In this document: piece after piece, positions 28,973-37,633 of the stretch
How positions within the stretch are numbered: the first letter of the stretch is position 1
Layout: the number at the start of each line of letters is the position of its first letter
Assembly (NCBI RefSeq): GCF_036227405.1
Contig: NZ_CP109473.1
Coordinates: 5,022,001-5,086,000 of the forward strand
DNA: 64,000 nucleotides
Source: Streptomyces sp. NBC_01460
Lineage (GTDB): Bacteria > Actinomycetota > Actinomycetes > Streptomycetales > Streptomycetaceae
Direction of reading: 5' to 3'
Notes under the pieces: model-generated
Databases searched by the model: none
What the model saw: the letters and a program-made list of their open reading frames with translations, nothing else
Told to the model about the DNA's origin: nothing
Translations under genes and position numbers: made by a program

Positions 28973-30097
28973 GTGACTGAGATCGAGATCGGGCGCGGCA
29001 AGCGCGGCCGCAGGGCATACGCGTTCGACGACATCGCTGTCGTACCGAGCCGCCGTACCCGTGACCCGAAGGAGGTCTCGATCGCCTGGCAGATCGACGC
29101 CTACCGTTTCGAGCTGCCCTTCCTGGCCGCGCCGATGGACTCGGTGGTCTCCCCGCAGACCGCCATCCGCATCGGTGAACTGGGCGGCCTCGGGGTCCTG
29201 AACCTCGAAGGGCTGTGGACCCGGCACGCCGACCCGCAGGCGCTCCTCGACGAGATCGCCGAGATGCCCGTCGAGGCCGCCACCCCGCGGCTCCAGGAGA
29301 TCTACTCCGCCCCCATCCAGGAGGAGCTGATCGGGCAGCGCATCAAGGAGGTGCGCGACTCCGGTGTCGTCACCGCCGCCGCGCTGTCGCCGCAGCGCAC
29401 CGCGCAGTTCTCCAAGGCGGTCGTCGACGCGGGCGTCGACATCTTCGTCATCCGCGGTACGACGGTCTCCGCCGAGCACGTCTCCGGCGCGGCCGAGCCG
29501 CTCAACCTGAAGCAGTTCATCTACGAGCTGGACGTCCCGGTCATCGTGGGCGGCTGCGCCACGTACACCGCCGCCCTGCACCTGATGCGGACCGGCGCGG
29601 CCGGTGTCCTCGTCGGCTTCGGCGGCGGCGCCGCGCACACCACGCGCAACGTCTTCGGCATCCAGGTCCCGATGGCGACCGCGGTCGCCGACGTGGCCGG
29701 TGCCCGCCGCGACTACATGGACGAGTCCGGCGGCCGGTACGTCCACGTCATCGCGGACGGTGGCGTCGGCTGGTCCGGCGACCTGCCGAAGGCCATCGCC
29801 TGCGGCGCGGACGCCGTGATGATGGGTTCCCCGCTGGCCCGCGCCACGGACGCGCCCGGCCGCGGCCGGCACTGGGGCATGGAGGCGGTCCACGAGGACG
29901 TGCCGCGCGGCAAGCTGGTCGACCTGGGCTCCGTCGGGACGACCGAGGAGGTCCTGACCGGCCCCTCGCACACCCCCGACGGCTCGATGAACATCTTCGG
30001 CGCCCTGCGCCGGGCGATGGCCACCACGGGCTACAGCGACCTCAAGGAGTTCCAGCGCGTCGAGGTGACGGTGGCGGACTCGCAGCACCGCCGCTGA
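28973..30097 (+). CDS. guaB3: GuaB3-family IMP dehydrogenase-related protein
   Basis: 374-residue IMPDH/GMPR-fold protein without CBS domains. N-terminus EIGRGKRGRRAYAFDDIAVV is the GuaB3 signature. At the position of the GuaB active-site cysteine (GSICTTR) this protein has GAAHTTR, so the nucleophile is replaced by His. The phosphate-binding region IADGGVGWSGDLPKAIACGADAVMMG is intact, so a purine nucleotide is probably bound. Its enzymatic role in Streptomyces is not settled to my knowledge. GTG start. Confidence 0.9.
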   Translation: MTEIEIGRGKRGRRAYAFDDIAVVPSRRTRDPKEVSIAWQIDAYRFELPFLAAPMDSVVSPQTAIRIGELGGLGVLNLEGLWTRHADPQALLDEIAEMPVEAATPRLQEIYSAPIQEELIGQRIKEVRDSGVVTAAALSPQRTAQFSKAVVDAGVDIFVIRGTTVSAEHVSGAAEPLNLKQFIYELDVPVIVGGCATYTAALHLMRTGAAGVLVGFGGGAAHTTRNVFGIQVPMATAVADVAGARRDYMDESGGRYVHVIADGGVGWSGDLPKAIACGADAVMMGSPLARATDAPGRGRHWGMEAVHEDVPRGKLVDLGSVGTTEEVLTGPSHTPDGSMNIFGALRRAMATTGYSDLKEFQRVEVTVADSQHRR

Positions 30098-30105
30098 CCG
30101 ACGCC

Positions 30106-30155
30106 GCACGGAGGAGGGCCCGGACCGCAGATGCGGTCCGGGCCCTCCTCCGTGC
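30106..30155. terminator. Strong terminator after guaB3
   Basis: Perfect 24-base stem (30106-30129 with 30132-30155) and a 2-base loop, between convergent genes. Confidence 0.95.
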
Positions 30156-30186
30156 GTGGCTCAGTCGGCGGCCCTGGTGAGCGGTC

Positions 30187-30816
30187 TCAGTGGGCGGCCT
30201 TCTTGGCGGACGAGAAGGCGGCCGCCGCGGCGATCGCGAAGAAGAGGATGCTGATCGCGTTGGTGTCGGCCTTCCACGCCTCGTTCAGCAAGCTGAAGTG
30301 CTCGAAGAATATCTCTGTGACCGTGACCGGGGCGGACTTGGTGGCGATGATCGCCTCGCCGAGCAGCTGACCGCCGTACACGCCGATCAGGGCGAGGATC
30401 GCACCGATGACCGGCAGCGCGGGGTTGCGGCCACCGACCTTGCCCCCGGCGAACCCTACGAGGAAGCCGACACCGACCGCCGCGTAACCGATCTGGTGCT
30501 CGGTGGCGCCGATGATCCCGCCGTAGACGCCGGCACCCACGAGGGCCGCGACGAAGGCGGCCAGTACGCCGAGGCCGAGGCCGGAGCCGCCTCGGGCCGG
30601 CGCGGCGGGAGCGAACGGTGCGCCGCCGCCGAACTGGCCGGGCTGCTGCTGTCCGCCCGCGAACGGGTTGCCGGTCGGCGCGGAGGGCTGCTGGCCGGCG
30701 TACGGGTTGCCCGTGGGGGCCGGGGGCTGCTGCGCCGCGTACGGGTTGCCGTCGGTCGGCTGACCGCCGCCGTAGGGCTGCTGCGGTGGGTTCGGCGGCT
30801 GCACGGGCTGGCTCAT
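30187..30816 (-). CDS. Proline-rich membrane protein, function unknown
   Basis: 209 residues. The N-terminal 75 residues are a Pro/Gln/Gly-rich tail with three near-repeats of the form GNPYAxQQPxAPT. Four hydrophobic segments follow (about 81-101, 109-130, 136-158 and 188-205), the last ending in KKAAH. This layout is common among actinobacterial envelope proteins without assigned function. ATG behind AGGGGGGAACCCGT. Confidence 0.75.
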   Translation of the reverse strand: MSQPVQPPNPPQQPYGGGQPTDGNPYAAQQPPAPTGNPYAGQQPSAPTGNPFAGGQQQPGQFGGGAPFAPAAPARGGSGLGLGVLAAFVAALVGAGVYGGIIGATEHQIGYAAVGVGFLVGFAGGKVGGRNPALPVIGAILALIGVYGGQLLGEAIIATKSAPVTVTEIFFEHFSLLNEAWKADTNAISILFFAIAAAAAFSSAKKAAH

Positions 30817-30930
30817 ACGGGTTCCCCCCTGGGAAGCGGTACGCACGAATGTGCGAGAAGTGACGCCGCAGGCTAGCAGCCCGTGCCGACACCGCCCACC
30901 GGAATCCCGGCGGCCCCGCCCCGGGGCAGG

Positions 30931-32193
30931 TCAGAGGCGATGGGCGGCCCCAGCCGGAGTGGCCCCCCGGGTGTCGAGGAGGAGCTGCGCCTTCACCGCG
31001 AGCCCCTGGAGGTCGTACGTGCGGTGGTGCTGCAGAAGCACCGTCAGATCCGCCCCCGCCGCCGCCTCGTAGAGGGAGTCGGCGCGCGGTACGGGCAGGT
31101 CGCGCACGCGCCAGTCCAGGACGTGCGGGTCGTGGTAGCCGATCTGGGCCCCCATGTCCATGAGCCGGGTCGCGATCTCGCGCGCGGGGGAGGCCTCCTG
31201 GTCGGCGAGGTCCGGCTTGTACGTGACCCCGAGCAGCAGGACCCTGGCCCCCCGGACGGACTTGCCGTGCTCGTTCAGCAGCGTCGCGCAGCGCTGGATC
31301 ACATAGCTCGGCATGCGGTCGTTGATCTCCTTGGCGAGCGAGACCATGCGCAACGGGTGCCCGGGCGTGCGGCTGTAGTACGGGAAGCAGCCGGGATCCA
31401 CCGGTGCGGCGTGGCCTCCGACGCCGGGTCCGGGGCGGAACGCCTCGAAGCCGAACGGCTTCGTCTCGGCGCACCTGATGACGTCCCAGAGGTCGACACC
31501 GAGGTCGTGGCAGAGCACCGCCATCTCGTTGACCAGCGCGATGTTGACGTGCCGGAAGTTGGTCTCGAGGACCTTCGTCATCTCCGCCTCGCGCGGCCCG
31601 CGGGCCCGGACGACCTTGTCGGTGAGCCGTCCGTAGAAGGCGGCGGCCGATTCGGTGCACGCGGGGGTGAGGCCCCCGATGACCTTCGGGGTGTTGCCGA
31701 AGACGTGGGTGCGGTTCCCGGGGTCCAGGCGCCCCGGGGAGTGGGCGAGGTGGAAGTCGCGCCCGGCGCGCAGGCCGGAGCCCTCCTCCAGCAGCGGGCG
31801 TACGACGTTCTCGGTCGTGCCGGGAGGAACGGCGGATTCCACCAGGACGGTGGTGTGCGGCCGCAGCCGGGCGGCGAGCGCCCGGGCCGCGTCCGTCACG
31901 GCGCGGAGGTCGAGGGTGCGGTCCGGCCCGAGGGGGGTGGGGGCGCAGATCGCGGCGGTGCGGACCCGGCCCAGCGCGGCCGGGTCCGCTGTGGGCCGGA
32001 AACCGCCCGAGACCATCCGCCGGATGTCGGACGCGCTGAGTGATCCCTCGACCGGCGTACGGCCCGCGGAGAGTTCGGCGAAGGGGCGTGGGTCGGTGTC
32101 GTAACCGACGGTGTGGATTCCCGCGCCGACGGCTGCTTGGGCGAGGGGCAGGCCGAGGTGTCCGAGTCCGATGACGGCGAGGTCTGCGGGCAT
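30931..32193 (-). CDS. UDP-glucose/ManNAc dehydrogenase-like protein lacking catalytic residues
   Basis: 420 residues, WecC/UDP-sugar dehydrogenase family. N-terminal Rossmann domain with GLGHLGLPLA; central helix AEMTKVLETNFRHVNIALVNE; C-terminal domain with LLGVTYKPDLADQEASPA. The family's catalytic Cys in GGHC is Ala here (GVGGHAAPVDPGCFPYY), and the Glu of SPER is Gly (HSPGRLDPGN). The canonical two-step oxidation should not work, so a different reaction, a binding role, or use of the nearby Cys in DPGC are possible. ATG start; divergent from glpD; no glycosyltransferase neighbours. Confidence 0.85.
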   Translation of the reverse strand: MPADLAVIGLGHLGLPLAQAAVGAGIHTVGYDTDPRPFAELSAGRTPVEGSLSASDIRRMVSGGFRPTADPAALGRVRTAAICAPTPLGPDRTLDLRAVTDAARALAARLRPHTTVLVESAVPPGTTENVVRPLLEEGSGLRAGRDFHLAHSPGRLDPGNRTHVFGNTPKVIGGLTPACTESAAAFYGRLTDKVVRARGPREAEMTKVLETNFRHVNIALVNEMAVLCHDLGVDLWDVIRCAETKPFGFEAFRPGPGVGGHAAPVDPGCFPYYSRTPGHPLRMVSLAKEINDRMPSYVIQRCATLLNEHGKSVRGARVLLLGVTYKPDLADQEASPAREIATRLMDMGAQIGYHDPHVLDWRVRDLPVPRADSLYEAAAGADLTVLLQHHRTYDLQGLAVKAQLLLDTRGATPAGAAHRL

Positions 32194-32448
32194 GTGGGCC
32201 GGTCCTTTCCCTAAGGCCAGGAGACAGAAAGCGCAACTGCTGAGGACAGCGCAATGTCAGACTAGGCGTAAATATGACCTATATGTCGCATTCTGTGACG
32301 CGTGTGGGGCGGGTGTTGTCCACAGGCGGTGGCTGAAGTCGGAGACCGCGGACAGAATCGAGAGATGGGCACGGGCGCCCGGCCTTCCGGCCGGCCCCCG
32401 CTCCCGTGCCGTACCACCCCGATGCACCGGGATTACCGGGAGGCAGCA

Positions 32449-34155
32449 GTGAGGACAGCGACACTGGGACCCGCGGAGCGCGCCGACGCGCTGACCGCGA
32501 TGGCCGAGCGCGAACTGGACGTACTGGTCGTGGGAGCGGGCGTGGTCGGCGCCGGGACCGCGCTGGACGCGGTCACCAGAGGACTCTCGACCGGGCTGGT
32601 CGAGGCGCGCGACTGGGCGTCCGGCACGTCCAGCCGGTCCAGCAAGCTGATCCACGGCGGGCTGCGCTATCTGGAGATGCTGGACTTCGCCCTCGTACGG
32701 GAGGCGCTGAAGGAGCGGGGGCTGCTGCTGGAGCGGCTGGCACCGCACCTGGTGAAGCCCGTGCCCTTCCTCTACCCGTTGCAGCACAAGGGCTGGGAGC
32801 GGCTCTACGCGGGCTCGGGCGTCGCGCTGTACGACGCGATGTCGTTGTCCTCCGGCCACGGCCGCGGGCTGCCCGCGCACCGGCACCTCTCGCGCCGTCG
32901 CGCCCTGCGGGTCGCCCCGGCCCTCAAGAAGGACGCCCTGGTCGGAGCCCTGCAGTACTACGACGCCCAGATGGACGACGCGCGCTACGTGGCGACCCTG
33001 GTCCGCACGGCCGCGGGCTACGGCGCCCAGGTGGCCAACCGGGCGCGGGTGACCGGCTTCCTCCGGGAGGGCGAGCGCGTCGTCGGCGCGCGGGTGCAGG
33101 ACGTCGAGGGCGGCGGGGAGTACGAGGTCAGGGCCAAGCAGGTGGTCAACGCGACCGGGGTGTGGACCGACGACACCCAGGCCCTGATCGGTGAGCGCGG
33201 ACAGTTCCACGTCCGCGCGTCGAAGGGGATCCACCTCGTCGTGCCCAAGGACCGCATCCACTCCTCGACCGGCCTCATCCTGCGGACCGAGAAGTCCGTG
33301 CTCTTCGTGATCCCGTGGGGCCGCCACTGGATCATCGGCACGACGGACACCGACTGGGACCTGGACAAGGCCCACCCGGCCGCCTCCAGCGCCGACATCG
33401 ACTACCTGCTCGAGCACGTCAACGCGGTGCTGAACACCCCGCTCGGCAGGGACGACGTCGAGGGCGTCTACGCCGGGCTCCGGCCCCTGCTGGCCGGCGA
33501 GTCGGAAGCCACGAGCAAGCTCTCGCGCGAGCACACCGTGGCCCACCCGGCGCCCGGACTCGTCGTGGTGGCGGGCGGCAAGTACACGACGTACCGGGTG
33601 ATGGCGAAGGACGCCGTGGACGAGGCGGTCCACGCCCTGGACCAGCGGGTGGCGGACTGCGTAACGGAGGACGTCCCGCTGCTGGGCGCCGAGGGGTACC
33701 GGGCCCTGTGGAACGCCCGCGCCAGGATCGCCGCCCGCACCGGGCTGCACGTCGTCCGGGTGGAGCACCTGCTCAACCGGTACGGCTCGATGGCCGAGGA
33801 GCTCCTCGACCTGGTGAAGGCCGACGCGTCGCTGGGGGAGCCGCTGGCCGGTGCCGAGGACTACCTCCGGGCGGAAGTCGTCTACGCCGCCTCCCACGAG
33901 GGCGCCCGGCACCTCGACGACGTCCTGACCCGGCGCACCCGGATCTCCATCGAGACCTTCGACCGGGGCACCCGGTGCGCCCGCGAGTGCGCGGACCTGA
34001 TGGCGCCGGTCCTCGGCTGGGACACGGACCAGGTCGAGCGGGAGGTGGAGCACTACCGCAAGCGGGTCGAGGCGGAGCGTGAGTCGCAGCGCCAGCCCGA
34101 CGACCTGACGGCGGACGCGGCGCGGCTGGGGGCGCCGGACATCGTGCCGCTCTAG
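32449..34155 (+). CDS. glpD: Glycerol-3-phosphate dehydrogenase, FAD-dependent
   Basis: Oxidises glycerol-3-phosphate to dihydroxyacetone phosphate, passing electrons to the respiratory chain. 568 residues: FAD site LDVLVVGAGVVGAGTALDA, SSRSSKLIHGGLRYLE, HWIIGTTDTDWD and GGKYTTYRVMAKDAVD are all typical. The frame is open upstream to 32302, but GTG 32449 has GGGAGG five bases away and gives the family N-terminus. No glpF/glpK neighbours. The upstream 255-base gap with the divergent gene holds an AT-rich segment at 32255-32295. Confidence 0.95.
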   Translation: MRTATLGPAERADALTAMAERELDVLVVGAGVVGAGTALDAVTRGLSTGLVEARDWASGTSSRSSKLIHGGLRYLEMLDFALVREALKERGLLLERLAPHLVKPVPFLYPLQHKGWERLYAGSGVALYDAMSLSSGHGRGLPAHRHLSRRRALRVAPALKKDALVGALQYYDAQMDDARYVATLVRTAAGYGAQVANRARVTGFLREGERVVGARVQDVEGGGEYEVRAKQVVNATGVWTDDTQALIGERGQFHVRASKGIHLVVPKDRIHSSTGLILRTEKSVLFVIPWGRHWIIGTTDTDWDLDKAHPAASSADIDYLLEHVNAVLNTPLGRDDVEGVYAGLRPLLAGESEATSKLSREHTVAHPAPGLVVVAGGKYTTYRVMAKDAVDEAVHALDQRVADCVTEDVPLLGAEGYRALWNARARIAARTGLHVVRVEHLLNRYGSMAEELLDLVKADASLGEPLAGAEDYLRAEVVYAASHEGARHLDDVLTRRTRISIETFDRGTRCARECADLMAPVLGWDTDQVEREVEHYRKRVEAERESQRQPDDLTADAARLGAPDIVPL

Positions 34156-34168
34156 GTGCCCTGTGGCC

Positions 34169-35290
34169 CTACGTGCCCTCGGAGCGGGCGGGCGGGCAGA
34201 ACTCCGCCTCCAGCAGACCCGTTTCGAGGGCCTCGCCGGGCGGTGTGTCCGTGTTGACCCGGAAGGTGAGGACGTGCCGTCCGTCGCGGGTCGCGGCGGT
34301 CCGGACGTAACTGCCGGTGATGTGCCCGTTGTGGCCCCAGACGGTGGTGCCGCAGGAGAGTTCCTGCGGATAGATCCCCATGCCGTACGTGCCGCCCGAG
34401 GGCCGGGTGTCGAGGAGCGTGGCAAGCTCGGCGGGGGGCAGCAGCCGGCCGCCCAGCAGCGCCGCGTAGAAGTCGTCCAGGTCCGCCAGCGTGGAGACCA
34501 CCTCCCCCGCCGCCCCCGCGAACCGCGGGTCGACGGCCGTGACGTCGCGCACGGTGCCGTCGTCGGGGGAGCGGTGGTATCCGCGGGAGTGGGGGAGGGG
34601 CAGGGTCGCCCGGGCGCCGGGCAGCGAGGTGCCGGTCAGCCGCAGGGGTTCGAGGACCCGGCGCCGTATCTCGGTGGCGTACGGATGCCCGGTGACGCGC
34701 CGGACGACCAGGCCGAGCAGCGCGTAGTTGGTGTTGGAGTACGCGTACGAGCCCCGCGCGGCCACCGGAGGGCGGGCCACGGCCGCGCGGACCGCGGCGG
34801 TGGGGGTGACCGGCCGCGCCGACGGGCCGGCGGCCCCCGTGAGCGCCGGGTCCGTGGCGGGAAGGGCCGTCAGGTAGTCGGGGAGGCCGCTGGTGTGGGT
34901 GAGGAGCGCGCGCAGGGTGAGGACGGAGCCGTCGTTCCCGTGCCCCCGCACGAGGCCCGGCAGGTACTCCTCCACGCTGTCGTCCAGCGCGATCCGTCCC
35001 TCGTGGGCGAGTTGGAGGACCACCGTCGCGACGAACGTCTTGGTGATGCTGCCGGCCCGGAAGTGGTCCCCCGCCCCGATGCCGGGGCCGGCGGAGCCGA
35101 AGGTCTCCTCGCGGGCGGGGGTGTGGTGGCGTGCCAGAAAGGCGGCTGCCGGGGCGCGCCCCTCGACGACGAGCCGGGGGAGGTAGGACGATGCGGGCGT
35201 GGGGTGTGGTTCGCTGGGCAGGCTCGCGGTTCCCGGGGCGAGCAGGGTCAGCACCAGCGGGGCGACGGGCAGCGCCCTGAATATCGGCAT
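34169..35290 (-). CDS. Secreted serine hydrolase (class C beta-lactamase / DD-peptidase fold)
   Basis: 373 residues. Signal peptide MPIFRALPVAPLVLTLLAPGTA. Active-site SxxK is SITK at residues 81-84; the second motif is YSN (in YAYSNTNYALLG); the third is HNG near residue 320. These are the three motifs of D-alanyl-D-alanine carboxypeptidases of the Streptomyces R61 type and of class C beta-lactamases and esterases. Wall peptidase or esterase is more likely than antibiotic resistance. ATG behind GGAAGGA. Confidence 0.88.
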   Translation of the reverse strand: MPIFRALPVAPLVLTLLAPGTASLPSEPHPTPASSYLPRLVVEGRAPAAAFLARHHTPAREETFGSAGPGIGAGDHFRAGSITKTFVATVVLQLAHEGRIALDDSVEEYLPGLVRGHGNDGSVLTLRALLTHTSGLPDYLTALPATDPALTGAAGPSARPVTPTAAVRAAVARPPVAARGSYAYSNTNYALLGLVVRRVTGHPYATEIRRRVLEPLRLTGTSLPGARATLPLPHSRGYHRSPDDGTVRDVTAVDPRFAGAAGEVVSTLADLDDFYAALLGGRLLPPAELATLLDTRPSGGTYGMGIYPQELSCGTTVWGHNGHITGSYVRTAATRDGRHVLTFRVNTDTPPGEALETGLLEAEFCPPARSEGT

Positions 35291-35408
35291 GGCAAGGGGT
35301 TCCTTCCTCCGGTCACATCATGGCCGACCCGGACCCGGGACCATGGGCGGTCCCGGGGTGAGGGACAATGAACGCTCTGCCAGGGCGGGTTGATCGCAGA
35401 GGGGACGC

Positions 35409-37442
35409 ATGTCGGAGGCGGAGCAGGCGCGGGAGCCCCAAGGGGACAAGGACGGACGTCTCCTGGCGGGGCGGTACCGCCTCGGGGAGGTGCTCGGCCG
35501 GGGCGGCATGGGCACGGTCTGGCGTGCTGCCGACGAGACACTGGGGCGCACGGTCGCGGTCAAGGAACTGCGGTTCCCCTCGTCCATCGACGACGAGGAG
35601 AAGCGGCGCCTCATCACGCGGACGCTGCGTGAGGCGAAGGCGATCGCGAGGATCCGCAACACCAGTGCGGTGACGGTCTACGACGTCGTCGACGAGGACG
35701 ACCGGCCGTGGATCGTCATGGAGCTCATCGAGGGCAAGTCCCTCGCCGAGGTGATCCGCGAGGACGGGACGCTGACCCCGAGGCGTGCGGCCGAGGTCGG
35801 ACTCGCCATCCTCGACGTGCTGCGCTCGGCGCACCGCGAGGGCATCCTGCACCGGGACGTGAAGCCGTCCAACGTGCTGATCTCGGAGGACGGCCGGGTC
35901 GTCCTGACGGACTTCGGGATCGCACAGGTCGAGGGCGACCCCTCCGTCACCTCGACGGGCATGCTCGTCGGCGCCCCGTCGTACATCTCGCCCGAACGCG
36001 CCCGAGGGCACAAGCCGGGGCCGCCCGCCGACCTCTGGTCGCTCGGCGGGCTGCTGTACGCGAGCGTCGAGGGCCGGCCGCCGTACGACAAGGGCTCGGC
36101 CATCGCCACCCTGACGGCGGTGATGACCGAGCCGGTCGAGACGCCCGTCAACGCCGGACCGCTGGAGGAGGTCATCTACGGCCTGCTGGCCAGGGACCCC
36201 GATCGGCGGCTGGACGACGCCGGTGCGCGCGCCCTGCTCAACGCCGTGATCAACGCCCCGGAGGCGCCCGCCGTCCCTCCGGCCGAACGTACGCAGGTCA
36301 TGGCCCTGCCCACGATCGGTGACGCCGGGAGCGACAAGGGAGGCCGGAGCGGCAAGGGCGGTCCGAAGAAGACAGCGGCGGCCGCCGCTGCCGCCGTACC
36401 TGCTTCCGCCGCCGCGAGCAGTGGGCCCGGCGCTTCCGGGGTCTCCGGAAGCCAGGCTTCCGGCAGTCAGGCGCCCGCCTCCGCTGCGGAGTCCTCCTCG
36501 GCGTCCGCCCCGGCGGGCGCGGCGGGGATCGCCGAGGGCACGAAGGACCGGCTGCGTGACGCACTGCGGTCGGTGCGCAACGCCAGGACCCCGGTGGCCA
36601 CCGCATCGGCCTCCGGCCCGGCCGCAGCCCCGCCCGGACGTCCGGCCGCGGCCCGCGCGTCGATCACCGATGTCGTGCCGCGCCGCACGCTGGCGGTCAT
36701 CGCCGGTGTCGTCGTGCTCGCCGTGCTCGGCACGATCCTCGCCCTCACGCTCGGCGACGACGACACGGGCAACCAGGGCGGCGGCTCCAAGGGCGACACC
36801 GCCTCGGCCGGAGCCACGGCCGGCGGTGGCTCCGAGCCCGCGACCGGAGGGGGCGCGGGCAAGGACGAGGAGAGCGGGAAGCAGGACGGCGGCAAGGACG
36901 GCCAGGGAGAGGACAAGGGTGAGGCGTCGGGCGACACCTCGCCCTCACCGGAGACCGAGAAGCCTTCCCCCGACCCGGACGCGCTGCCCGCCGGGTACAG
37001 GAAGGTCACCGACGAGCGGTTCCACTTCTCGATGGCGATGCCCGAGGGCTTCAAGCGCAACGGCATAGCGGGAAGCAACTCGGGCGGCATCTACAACGAA
37101 CGCGGTGGCTTCCCGCGCGTCCAGATCGACTACAACTCCTCGCCCGGTGACGACGCCGCTGCCGCATGGCGCGGTCTGATGGGAGCGGTCGCCGCGAGCA
37201 GCAGCGGCTACTCGCACATCGGGATAAAGAAGGTCGAGTACAACGGCTACCCGACCGTCGCGGACTGGGAGTTCACGCGCAACCAGCAGGGCATGCGGGT
37301 CCGGGTCCTCAACCGGGGCTTCAAGGTCGACGCCACCCACGGCTACTCGATCATGATCAGCTGCAAGGCGGACGAGTGGGACGGCGACGCGTGCAAGACC
37401 CTGCGCGAGACCGCCTTCGCCTCGTTCGAGCCCACCGACTGA
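35409..37442 (+). CDS. Receptor-like Ser/Thr protein kinase
   Basis: 677 residues. Kinase domain at about 20-280: glycine loop GRGGMGTVW, VAVKEL lysine, HRDVKPSNVL catalytic loop, DFG, and SYISPE, all intact. A low-complexity Ala/Ser/Pro linker follows, one TM helix at about 425-448 (LAVIAGVVVLAVLGTILALTL), a Gly/Lys/Asp-rich stem and a C-terminal extracellular domain (about 525-677, LPAGYRKVTDERFHFSMAMP onward). It is the first of three consecutive genes that share this external domain type. No PASTA repeats, so it is not PknB. ATG start. Confidence 0.93.
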   Translation: MSEAEQAREPQGDKDGRLLAGRYRLGEVLGRGGMGTVWRAADETLGRTVAVKELRFPSSIDDEEKRRLITRTLREAKAIARIRNTSAVTVYDVVDEDDRPWIVMELIEGKSLAEVIREDGTLTPRRAAEVGLAILDVLRSAHREGILHRDVKPSNVLISEDGRVVLTDFGIAQVEGDPSVTSTGMLVGAPSYISPERARGHKPGPPADLWSLGGLLYASVEGRPPYDKGSAIATLTAVMTEPVETPVNAGPLEEVIYGLLARDPDRRLDDAGARALLNAVINAPEAPAVPPAERTQVMALPTIGDAGSDKGGRSGKGGPKKTAAAAAAAVPASAAASSGPGASGVSGSQASGSQAPASAAESSSASAPAGAAGIAEGTKDRLRDALRSVRNARTPVATASASGPAAAPPGRPAAARASITDVVPRRTLAVIAGVVVLAVLGTILALTLGDDDTGNQGGGSKGDTASAGATAGGGSEPATGGGAGKDEESGKQDGGKDGQGEDKGEASGDTSPSPETEKPSPDPDALPAGYRKVTDERFHFSMAMPEGFKRNGIAGSNSGGIYNERGGFPRVQIDYNSSPGDDAAAAWRGLMGAVAASSSGYSHIGIKKVEYNGYPTVADWEFTRNQQGMRVRVLNRGFKVDATHGYSIMISCKADEWDGDACKTLRETAFASFEPTD

Positions 37443-37633
37443 CCGGACCGGACGGGGGCTCGGAGCGGCCGGGTTGGCGTGACCCGGCCGCGCCGCCGCC
37501 CCTTGCCACGTATGGTGAGAGACCGAGGACCGTACGCAGCCGCAATCATGGGTCAATTGCACAGCAAGTGACCGCAATTGACGGATTGACGCGGTCTCGG
37601 TGACCGGGGGACAGCGCGCTCTGGGGAGGCGTC

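Noticed and set aside
34169..35290. Antibiotic-resistance beta-lactamase
   Set aside because: The SxxK/YSN/HNG motifs are shared with wall DD-peptidases and esterases; chromosomal core context gives no reason to prefer resistance.
37443..37633. Repeated TTGAC elements before the pseudokinase gene as a multi-site operator
   Set aside because: The copies are short and irregularly spaced; likely promoter -35 fragments or chance.
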